Of a stretch of 10,438 nt of DNA, positions 1 through 5,335 are shown in pieces. This DNA is from DALYDP01 sp964541635 (lineage in GTDB: Bacteria; Patescibacteriota; Gracilibacteria; Peribacterales; Peribacteraceae), in the NCBI GenBank assembly GCA_964541635.1, contig CAZIQM010000040.1:1-10438 (forward strand). Reading direction: 5' to 3'. Every line of letters starts with the position of its first letter. The first letter of the stretch is position 1. The position numbers and the translations under genes were made by a program. The notes beneath the pieces were generated by a model. The model did not search any database. It saw only the letters and a list, made by a program, of their open reading frames with translations, and was not told the origin of the DNA.

Positions 1-531
1 ATCGAGATCCTCCGCAAGCTGCGCACCGGCGAGATCGACATCCTCGTTGGCATCAACCTGCTCCGCGAAGGCTTGGACCTCCCCGAGGTGAGCTTCATCG
101 CCATCCTCGACGCCGACAAGCAGGGTTTCCTCCGCTCGCGCGACGCGTTGATCCAAACGATCGGCCGCGCGGCCCGCAACGTGAACGGCCACGTGACCTT
201 GTACGCCGACAAGATGACCGACGCGATGAAGGGCGCCATCGGCGAGACCGAACGCCGCCGCGGCATCCAGATGGCCTACAACGAGAAGCACGGCATCACC
301 CCGCAGACGATCGTGAAGGCGGTGCATGATATCTCCGAGGAGCAAAAGAAGCTCGAATTGCGCCGCCCCAAGCGCGACCACACGAAGATCCCCCGCGACG
401 AGAAGCAGAAGCTCATCAAGGAGCTTAACGCGCAGATGGAAATCGCGGCGGAGAACCTCGAGTTCGAGAAGGCGGCCGACCTGCGCGACGAAATCGAGCT
501 GCTCGAACGCGAGCTGCGAGCGGGGAAGTGA
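1..531 (+). CDS. uvrB: UvrABC system protein B, C-terminal part (5' end outside window)
   Basis: UvrB is the DNA-damage-verifying helicase-like subunit of nucleotide excision repair. It is loaded by UvrA and recruits UvrC. The frame is open from base 1, and the 176 visible residues match the UvrB C-terminal third. They include helicase motif V (VGINLLREGLDLPEV, residues 16-30), the LDADKQGFLRS stretch (36-46) and motif VI with its arginine finger (QTIGRAAR, 52-59). These are followed by YADKMTDAM, ETERRR and the conserved MAYNEKHGITPQTI (91-104). A UVR domain, the UvrC-contacting helical hairpin, ends the protein at about residues 133-170. No residue looks broken. The TGA stop forms the left half of TGATCA; its right half is the stop of the convergent 70-aa gene, so no intergenic base separates them. 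No terminator is visible. Confidence 0.97.
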   Translation: MEILRKLRTGEIDILVGINLLREGLDLPEVSFIAILDADKQGFLRSRDALIQTIGRAARNVNGHVTLYADKMTDAMKGAIGETERRRGIQMAYNEKHGITPQTIVKAVHDISEEQKKLELRRPKRDHTKIPRDEKQKLIKELNAQMEIAAENLEFEKAADLRDEIELLERELRAGK

Positions 532-744
532 TCACCGGTCGTCCTGCGATTCGCCCAGCACCGCCGCCAACCGACGCCGGAACACGGCCCGCACCTCCGG
601 TTCCACCTCGACGTCTTTCGGATCGTGCATCTGGTCGATGGTCTCGATGACTTCTTCCGCCGTGTCGTTGCCGCGGCGCTTCAGCCGCACGAAATGCGCG
701 CGGATATCGTCGATCGTCGTGCCTTCGGGGAAGATTTCGCCCAT
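532..744 (-). CDS. hypothetical protein, 70 aa
   Basis: I do not recognise this protein. It is 70 residues, highly charged and probably helical. It begins MGEIFPEGTTIDDIRAHF, has a central acidic helix-like stretch (AEEVIETIDQMHDPKDVEVEPEV, about residues 29-51) and a basic patch (FRRRL) near the end. There is no signal peptide, membrane segment or cysteine. The reading frame is supported by a near-consensus promoter directly upstream on the same strand, placed so that transcription would start at or just before the ATG. The gene converges on uvrB with abutting stop codons. The start at 744 is chosen because the promoter leaves no room for a longer form. A role in repair is not implied by the position alone. 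Confidence 0.7.
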   Translation of the reverse strand: MGEIFPEGTTIDDIRAHFVRLKRRGNDTAEEVIETIDQMHDPKDVEVEPEVRAVFRRRLAAVLGESQDDR

Positions 745-752
745 GGGGAAGC

Positions 753-781
753 ATTCTAAGCCCTTTCCCGGCCATTGTCAG
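753..781 (-). promoter_or_regulatory. sigma70-type promoter of the 70-aa gene, apparently leaderless
   Basis: On the minus strand CTGACA (776-781, 5/6 of consensus) and TAGAAT (753-758, 5/6) are separated by exactly 17 nt. The -10 box ends 8 nt before the ATG at 744, so the expected transcript start lies at or within about two bases of the start codon. No Shine-Dalgarno sequence is present. Confidence 0.65.
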
Positions 782-828
782 GTCTCGTTGACGTTTCCGC
801 GGCGGGAAGGGCACCATGCCCCTCCTCC

Positions 829-1899
829 ATGGAGAAACCCACCGAATCGCAGGGCGAAACGCCGGTATTCCGGAGATTGAACGAACTCGTCCGCAGGGAA
901 TTGCCGTTCGCGTTGTACGAGCGCGATCTGTTCCTCGGCATGATTGATAACAAAAAACTGCAGATGCGCGCGAGGACATTCTCGCGGGACGTGATGGGCG
1001 GTGACGGAGCCATCCATCTCTCCAATCACGACTACCGCCTATTGCTCGGAGTGCTCGCATCGTCATTCGTTTTGCTGAAAGACAAAAAGAACGTACCGGC
1101 GGACGTGATCCTGTCCGCGCTCGAAACCTACGAAAGTGGTTGCCAACCCGGCGCCGACGCGCTTTCCGCGCGCATCCAAAGCCTCGTCGAATTCGACCAC
1201 GAAGACATCCGCTGCTCCGTGCGCCGACGCGTGCGCGACATCATTCGACTGCTCGAAGTGTCGTACCCGCTTGGCACGAGCATCACGGACCCAGACGGCG
1301 GCGATGAGGTGATGGTCCGTGCGGACCGGCAAATCAGGACCCATTCGTTCATCGATAGCGTGGAAGAGCACATTCGCATGACGCCCGTGCGGTCTGCCAC
1401 CGAGATTGCTTCGACGAACCAGCGGGGAAGATCCATCCTGGCGGTCCGGACGGGGTTGGAGGAAAACAGCATCGCGCGTGCGGGGCGCGACCAACGTTAC
1501 GGCTCGTTCTTCGGCATTCCGAACGAAGCGGGATTGACGCTCCAGCCGGAGATCGATTTGGGTGCGTCGTGCTTTCCCGGAACGCTCGTCATCGCCCGGC
1601 AATCCGGACACATCGCCGTGATGGTTAAAAACGTCCTGTGCTACGCCTCCCCCGCCGAAGACGAATCGCAATCAGCTACCGAAGGAGGCGTCGCGGTCAA
1701 AACAAAGCCCGCGTCGTCGACGCAGCGCGATGAATTCAGCGTGACGACGCTGTGCATCAGCAAGCCGGACCAGAACGGCGGCCACGATCCCGAGCATCCG
1801 GACCTGACGTACGATTTCTACGACGTCTCCGATACCGCGCCCATGACCGCGTTCGGCAAAACAGTTAGGAAAGAGAAGAAGGAGCGCTCCTCAACCTAA
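829..1899 (+). CDS. hypothetical protein, 356 aa
   Basis: I recognise no family. The protein starts MEKPTESQGETPVF and looks cytosolic: there is no signal peptide and no clear membrane helix. The N-terminal half looks helical (RRLNELVRRELPF, LLLGVLASSFVLL, RRRVRDIIRLLEV). The second half looks more beta-rich and soluble (GTLVIARQSGHIAVMVKNVLCY), followed by a low-complexity Ser/Thr/Glu stretch and a basic tail (KTVRKEKKERSST). Codon use is looser than in the neighbours, with more ATT, AAA, TTG, GTT and CGG, which could mean more recent acquisition. The ATG at 829 is preferred over an upstream in-frame TTG at 775 because that TTG would sit inside the divergent promoter. A possible -35 (TTGACG, 788-793) with a poor -10 lies upstream. 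The 3' end overlaps galU, on the other strand, by 9 nt. Confidence 0.8.
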   Translation: MEKPTESQGETPVFRRLNELVRRELPFALYERDLFLGMIDNKKLQMRARTFSRDVMGGDGAIHLSNHDYRLLLGVLASSFVLLKDKKNVPADVILSALETYESGCQPGADALSARIQSLVEFDHEDIRCSVRRRVRDIIRLLEVSYPLGTSITDPDGGDEVMVRADRQIRTHSFIDSVEEHIRMTPVRSATEIASTNQRGRSILAVRTGLEENSIARAGRDQRYGSFFGIPNEAGLTLQPEIDLGASCFPGTLVIARQSGHIAVMVKNVLCYASPAEDESQSATEGGVAVKTKPASSTQRDEFSVTTLCISKPDQNGGHDPEHPDLTYDFYDVSDTAPMTAFGKTVRKEKKERSST

Positions 1900-2712
1900 G
1901 ACCTGTATCGCTTCCTTGTAGCCGTCCGGGCGGCCGGTATCGAGGCGCTTGCCCTCGAACTCGTAGCCGTAGATGGCGATGGAATCCTTCTGTGCGATGA
2001 GCGCGTCGATGAGGCGGATTTCCCCGCCGTGGCCGCTCGTCACGCCGGGCAGGACGTCGAAGGTCGAACGCGGGATGATGTACTTGCCCACGATGCCGAG
2101 CGTCGACGGCGCTTCCTCGGGCTTCGGTTTCTCCACCAATCCCTGCACGCGCACCAGGCGCCCGTCCTGCGACGAGGGCGAGACCACGCCATACTTGCTC
2201 ACTTCTTCGCGGGGGAGGTTCTGCAAACAGAGCATCGCGCCCGTCGCGCGCTCCGCCTCGGGCACCATGCCCATGGCGTCCACGAGTTGGCCCATGCCCT
2301 GCTTCTCGTGCACGACGAGGTCGTCGCCGAAGAGCACCGCGACGTGGTCGCTCCTGACCCACTCCGCCGCCTGCAGGATCGCGTGGCCGTCGCCGTGCTG
2401 TTCCTGTTGGTAGACCACGTGGACGTGCACCTCGTCGTACTTCCGCAGTTCCTTGAGCATCTCCAACTTCCCTTTTTTCTCGAGGATCATGTTCAGCCCT
2501 TCGTCGGGTTCGAAGAACTTGGGGATCGATTCCTTCCCCGGGCTGATGACGAAGCAGATTTCCTTGATGCCCACGGCCAGGCATTCGTCCACGAGGAGCG
2601 CGATGATCGGCATATTGCCGATCGGGAGCAATTCCTTGGGGACGATCTTGGTCCACGGAAGGAAGCGGGTTCCGAGGCCCGCGACGGGGAGGACGGCTTG
2701 GGTGAGCTGCAT
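1891..2712 (-). CDS. galU: UTP-glucose-1-phosphate uridylyltransferase
   Basis: This enzyme makes UDP-glucose from UTP and glucose-1-phosphate in the cytosol, supplying glycosyl donors for surface polysaccharides and glycolipids. The 273-aa product carries the nucleotidyltransferase signature at its N-terminus (AGLGTRFLPWTKIVPKELLP, 11-30). It also has the metal-binding FGDD (128-131), the sugar-site GLVEKPKP (191-198), the GEIRLIDAL segment (230-238; usually GEIQLTDA) and the late KRLDTGRPDGY (255-265). Its length is slightly under the usual 290-300. The start at 2712 (MQLTQAVLP) is chosen over an in-frame ATG at 2748 because the promoter boxes lie between them and GalU homologs begin just before this motif. 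The 3' end overlaps the convergent orphan gene by 9 nt. It could be a GalU-like paralog acting on another sugar phosphate (RfbA/GlmU-like), but the motif set favours GalU. Confidence 0.93.
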   Translation of the reverse strand: MQLTQAVLPVAGLGTRFLPWTKIVPKELLPIGNMPIIALLVDECLAVGIKEICFVISPGKESIPKFFEPDEGLNMILEKKGKLEMLKELRKYDEVHVHVVYQQEQHGDGHAILQAAEWVRSDHVAVLFGDDLVVHEKQGMGQLVDAMGMVPEAERATGAMLCLQNLPREEVSKYGVVSPSSQDGRLVRVQGLVEKPKPEEAPSTLGIVGKYIIPRSTFDVLPGVTSGHGGEIRLIDALIAQKDSIAIYGYEFEGKRLDTGRPDGYKEAIQVLG

Positions 2713-2720
2713 ACCGGGGC

Positions 2721-2748
2721 ATCGTACACACGACCCCTTTTGACTCAA
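2721..2748 (-). promoter_or_regulatory. galU promoter, apparently leaderless
   Basis: On the minus strand TTGAGT (2743-2748) is followed after 16 nt by TACGAT (2721-2726), which ends 8 nt before the galU ATG. The -35 overlaps the -35 of the divergent promoter on the plus strand within TTGACTCAA (2740-2748). No Shine-Dalgarno is seen. Confidence 0.5.
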
Positions 2749-2768
2749 AACCCGAAAACGGCTATACT
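2740..2768 (+). promoter_or_regulatory. strong sigma70-type promoter of the 81-aa gene
   Basis: TTGACT (2740-2745, 5/6) and TATACT (2763-2768, 5/6) are separated by an ideal 17 nt. Transcription should begin near 2775, leaving about 30 nt of A/C-rich leader (ACACACATTCCACACAAACC region) with no Shine-Dalgarno before the ATG at 2805. This is the best promoter match in the window. Confidence 0.7.
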
Positions 2769-2804
2769 GTCTCGAAACCTTTCACACACATTCCACACAA
2801 ACCT

Positions 2805-3050
2805 ATGTCCGCGCTCTCGCAGGAAATCGAGTTCGTCGCCGGCGCCCTGGCGCACGCGCACAAGCTGCAGGACCTGCTGGATCTCCCGGGAAAGTGGACG
2901 TCGGAAATCCGACGCGAAGCGAGGACGGCGATCGCCGCGCTCTCGGGCCACCTGCTCGTGGCCGACTTCGCGCTCACGGGTGACGAAGAAGGGGTGCGCA
3001 ACACGATGCACGACATCCATGAAGAGGCGATGTTGCGGCTCGCGGCCTGA
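2805..3050 (+). CDS. hypothetical helical protein, 81 aa
   Basis: I do not recognise the family. The 81 residues (MSALSQEIEFVAGALAHAHK...) look all-helical, rich in Ala, Leu and His, with no membrane segment or signal peptide. Likely helices are residues 4-25, 33-60 and 63-80. The gene is well supported because it sits between a near-consensus promoter with a 17-nt spacer and an intrinsic terminator 27 nt after its TGA stop, so it forms a complete single-gene transcription unit. It faces hsp20 convergently and is divergent from galU. The good promoter suggests an abundant small protein, which is an inference. A four-helix-bundle or dimeric helical regulator would fit, but nothing in the sequence decides it. 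Confidence 0.8.
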   Translation: MSALSQEIEFVAGALAHAHKLQDLLDLPGKWTSEIRREARTAIAALSGHLLVADFALTGDEEGVRNTMHDIHEEAMLRLAA

Positions 3051-3077
3051 CCACCGTTCGCGGATAAGCACGAAGAG

Positions 3078-3100
3078 GGCGTCGCGAGGGACGCCTTTTT
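3078..3100 (+). terminator. intrinsic terminator after the 81-aa gene
   Basis: GGCGTC (3078-3083) pairs with GACGCC (3090-3095) around a 6-nt loop and is followed at once by TTTTT (3096-3100) and CTT. It lies between two convergent genes. The opposite strand has only a pyrimidine-rich CTCTTC after the hairpin, so it would serve hsp20 weakly at best. Confidence 0.8.
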
Positions 3101-3101
3101 C

Positions 3102-3536
3102 TTATCCTTCGTTGATGCGCACGATCTTCACGCGCTCTTCCTTCGGCACGAGGATTTTGAGGATGCACTCGCGGTTGAAGGTCGCGCGGATTTTCTTCGG
3201 GTCGATCACGAACGGCAAGGTGACGGTGCGCGCGAACGGTCCCCAGAAGCACTCCTGGATGTAGAACTGGTCTTCCGGGATGTTCTCCCCCTGTTGGCGG
3301 TTGCCGCGGATCGTGAGCTGGTTGTCGGCGACTTCGATGTCGAGGTCCGACAACTTCACGCCCGCGATCGGGGCGCGGATGATGTAGTAGTTGTCGAGTT
3401 CGTAGATATCGACCGCCACCTGTCCCGTGCCGCTCTGCGGGAGCTCGGCTTTCTGGGCGGGGGCCTGCGCGGTTTCGCCGTCGCCCTCTTGTCCGAGGCC
3501 GGAAAAGATGCCGTGGAAGGGGAACTGTGACGACAT
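3102..3536 (-). CDS. Hsp20/alpha-crystallin family small heat-shock protein
   Basis: Small heat-shock proteins are ATP-independent holdases that keep unfolding proteins soluble for DnaK/DnaJ or ClpB. The 144-aa protein has a variable Gly/Gln-rich N-terminus (1-38) and then an alpha-crystallin domain (about 40-132). Typical strands are visible: VDIYELDNYYIIRAPIAGV (42-60), LTIRG (74-78), WGPFARTVTLP (98-108) and CILKILVPK (124-132). The last normally reads xGVLxxxxPK; here the glycine position is Cys124. A C-terminal V-x-I type motif (VKIVRI, 136-141) could dock into neighbouring subunits. The start at 3536 gives the normal family length. The gene is divergent from uppP-dedA and convergent with the 81-aa gene. 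No CIRCE-type inverted repeat is seen upstream. Confidence 0.93.
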   Translation of the reverse strand: MSSQFPFHGIFSGLGQEGDGETAQAPAQKAELPQSGTGQVAVDIYELDNYYIIRAPIAGVKLSDLDIEVADNQLTIRGNRQQGENIPEDQFYIQECFWGPFARTVTLPFVIDPKKIRATFNRECILKILVPKEERVKIVRINEG

Positions 3537-3546
3537 TATCTGTTCA

Positions 3547-3576
3547 AATGTACTCTCGATGGCTTTCGCGCGGCAA
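3547..3576 (-). promoter_or_regulatory. candidate hsp20 promoter
   Basis: On the minus strand TTGCCG (3571-3576, 4/6) and TACATT (3547-3552, 4/6) are 18 nt apart. The -10 ends 10 nt before the ATG, so the leader would be only about 3 nt. I see no heat-shock operator, and a special sigma factor cannot be excluded. Confidence 0.4.
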
Positions 3577-3646
3577 AAAGGACGTCTGGCTAACCTTCCA
3601 CATTCGTGAGGTGGTATTCGGCGTTTCTTTTAGGATTTTGTCACTC

Positions 3647-3652
3647 TACACT
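3647..3652 (+). promoter_or_regulatory. candidate -10 box of uppP-dedA, leaderless geometry
   Basis: TACACT ends 8 nt before the ATG at 3661 and no Shine-Dalgarno is present. No convincing -35 is found at 16-19 nt. The ten bases TACACTGCGG recur at the equivalent position before dnaJ (8589-8598). Confidence 0.45.
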
Positions 3653-3660
3653 GCGGTTCC

Positions 3661-5055
3661 ATGGACCTTCTCGGAGCGGTCATCCGCGGCGCAGTCCAGG
3701 GCGTGACGGAATTCCTGCCGATTTCCAGCGACGGGCATTTGGTCGTGGTGGGGCACTTCCTCGGCGAAACGGGCTCGGGGCGCGACGCGCTCGGGTTCGA
3801 CATCCTCCTCCACTGCGGCAGCCTCATCGCGATCCTCGTGGTGTTCCGCGACGCGTGGATACGCGTGCTGCGCGGCCTTTTCGCGCTCGATCCCGCCGCG
3901 TGTCGCATGGCGGGCATGATCGCCGTCGCGACGGTCCCGGGAGTGATCGCGGGCCTCTTCTTCGAAGACGCGGTCGCCGGCATGCGCTCGCTCACCGCGG
4001 CGTCGGTCGGTTTCCTCGTCACCGCTGCGTTCTTAGTCGCGGGTGAATTCATCGGCCGCAGGCGCGCCGCGCGCACGCCCGGTTTCGTCGACGCGCTGCT
4101 CATCGGCGTGGCGCAAGCGGTGGCCATCCTCCCCGGCGTCTCGCGGTCGGGCCTCACGGTCGGGACCGCGCGCTCGCTCGGCGTCGAACGGCCTTCGGCC
4201 CTCGATTTCTCGTTCCTCATGGCGCTGCCGATCATCGCGGGGGCGGTCGCGAAGACCGGTCTCGACGCGTTCGACGGCCAGGTGGCCTTCCCCTCGCTCG
4301 CCGTCTCGCTCGCGGGTTTCGCGACGTCCCTCGTCGTCAGCGTCGCCGCCGCCGCGTTCCTGCGTCGCTTCGTGCTGCGCAACAGCTTCGCGTGGTTCGC
4401 GTGGTACCTCGTTCCCCTCGCGCTCCTGCTCCTCGCCGAGGACGCGGGACTCCGCACGATGCTCGATCCCGAGCACGCGCGCATCGCGGTCCGCAGTCTC
4501 GGCTCGCTCGCGGTGTTCGCGTTCGCCCTCGTCGAAGTCATCCCGCCGTTCAGCTTCGTGTCGCCGGGCATCACCGCGCTCGTCATCGCCGGATCCATGG
4601 CGCCCGACGCGGCCACGGCCCTCTCGTTCACGGTCGCCGCGTTCGCCGCGTCGTTCATCGGGAACACGGTGCTGTTCAACATCGGCCGGAAGACGGGCCC
4701 CTCCATCGAAAACGCGTTGCGTTTGCCCGTCGGTTCGCGCAAAAAAGCGGAGGATTTCATCGGTACATACGGGGTATGGGCCGTGTTCGCGGGACAGTTT
4801 TTCAGCATCCTCCGTCCCACGGTCGCCTTCGCCTCGGGCGTGCTGAAAATGCATCCCGGGAAGTTCTATCCCATGGCGCTCGCAGGCGCGGTGACGTGGG
4901 CGTCGGCGTCCATCGTCGCGGGATACATGCTCAAGGAACACGCGGCCGTCGTCGCGTCGTTGATCTTCGCGATCGGCACCGTCACCGTCGCCGTCGTCGC
5001 GTGCGTCGCGGCGGTGGAATGGTGGCGCGTACGCGGGAACAAGAGTCGTTCCTGA
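3661..5055 (+). CDS. fusion of undecaprenyl-diphosphatase (UppP/BacA) and DedA/VTT-domain membrane protein
   Basis: One uninterrupted 464-aa frame. Residues 1 to about 262 are a complete UppP/BacA, the membrane phosphatase that turns undecaprenyl pyrophosphate into the C55-P carrier on the outer face. Visible are Q13 and E17 of the (E/Q)xxxE motif, EFLPISSDGH (17-26; usually SSTGH, so Asp24 replaces Thr) and PGVSRSG (158-164) with catalytic Arg162. Residues about 280-455 are a DedA domain: re-entrant segment EVIPPFSFVSPG (292-303), GR 342-343, GTYG (368-371), RPTVAFASGVLKM (385-397) and GY 421-422. Some DedA proteins are C55-P flippases, so the fusion would couple dephosphorylation to flipping; this is an inference. 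A short linker (about 263-280) joins the halves. The gene may share its transcript with the downstream XRE gene (58-nt gap). uppP alone would be the symbol for the first half. Confidence 0.9.
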   Translation: MDLLGAVIRGAVQGVTEFLPISSDGHLVVVGHFLGETGSGRDALGFDILLHCGSLIAILVVFRDAWIRVLRGLFALDPAACRMAGMIAVATVPGVIAGLFFEDAVAGMRSLTAASVGFLVTAAFLVAGEFIGRRRAARTPGFVDALLIGVAQAVAILPGVSRSGLTVGTARSLGVERPSALDFSFLMALPIIAGAVAKTGLDAFDGQVAFPSLAVSLAGFATSLVVSVAAAAFLRRFVLRNSFAWFAWYLVPLALLLLAEDAGLRTMLDPEHARIAVRSLGSLAVFAFALVEVIPPFSFVSPGITALVIAGSMAPDAATALSFTVAAFAASFIGNTVLFNIGRKTGPSIENALRLPVGSRKKAEDFIGTYGVWAVFAGQFFSILRPTVAFASGVLKMHPGKFYPMALAGAVTWASASIVAGYMLKEHAAVVASLIFAIGTVTVAVVACVAAVEWWRVRGNKSRS

Positions 5056-5072
5056 TCGCCACGAAAATACGC

Positions 5073-5100
5073 TTGCGCCAGAGGCGCCCCTCCGTAAGAT
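5073..5100 (+). promoter_or_regulatory. candidate promoter with overlapping dyad before the XRE gene
   Basis: TTGCGC (5073-5078, 3/6) and TAAGAT (5095-5100, 4/6) are 16 nt apart, putting the transcript start a few bases before the ATG at 5114. A 5-bp inverted repeat GCGCC-AGA-GGCGC (5075-5087) overlaps the -35 and spacer. It has no T-run, so it is not a terminator. It could be an operator for autoregulation by the XRE protein. Confidence 0.35.
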
Positions 5101-5113
5101 GGTGGCCCGTTCT

Positions 5114-5335
5114 ATGTCTGTCACCCTTAAGAATCACATCCGCCGCCTGCGCTTCGAACACGGCATGACGCAGGAAGAACTGGCCCTCCGCACGGGCGTC
5201 TCGCGCCAGACGATCATGTCGATCGAGCGCGGCCAGTCGAACCCTTCCATCCTCCTCGCTTACAAGATCGCGTCGGCTTTGAACGTCCCCGTCATGGCCG
5301 TCTTCGAGATGGAAGGAAAGCTCGCTCCCGTCTGA
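5114..5335 (+). CDS. XRE/Cro-CI family helix-turn-helix transcriptional regulator
   Basis: A 73-aa stand-alone HTH protein. It begins MSVTLKNHIRRLRFEHGMTQ; the helix-turn-helix spans about residues 17-41 (GMTQEELALRTGVSRQTI, then SIERGQSNPS) and is followed by LAYKIASALNVPVMAVF, the usual fourth and fifth helices. This matches the short YozG-like XRE subgroup (MKNRIRxLR...), which consists of a DNA-binding domain only. The ATG at 5114 is preferred over one at 5099 because the family normally starts a few residues before the first helix and the earlier ATG overlaps the candidate -10. Its last 76 bases overlap the end of recJ on the other strand. The target is unknown; autoregulation and control of uppP-dedA are possibilities. 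Confidence 0.9.
   Translation: MSVTLKNHIRRLRFEHGMTQEELALRTGVSRQTIMSIERGQSNPSILLAYKIASALNVPVMAVFEMEGKLAPV

Noticed and set aside
2029..3264. 411-aa plus-strand frame running over galU, the 81-aa gene and hsp20
   Set aside because: It is antisense to galU, frame-shifted against the 81-aa gene, and crosses a promoter and a terminator. It shows no family motifs.
3537..3660. Search for a CIRCE or other heat-shock operator between hsp20 and uppP-dedA
   Set aside because: No inverted repeat resembling TTAGCACTC-N9-GAGTGCTAA or another long dyad is present.
3630..5124. Long minus-strand open frames opposite uppP-dedA (396 and 363 aa)
   Set aside because: Low-complexity Arg/Ala/Thr-rich translations with no motifs, lying wholly antisense to a well-supported membrane protein. 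They are expected from high GC at third positions.
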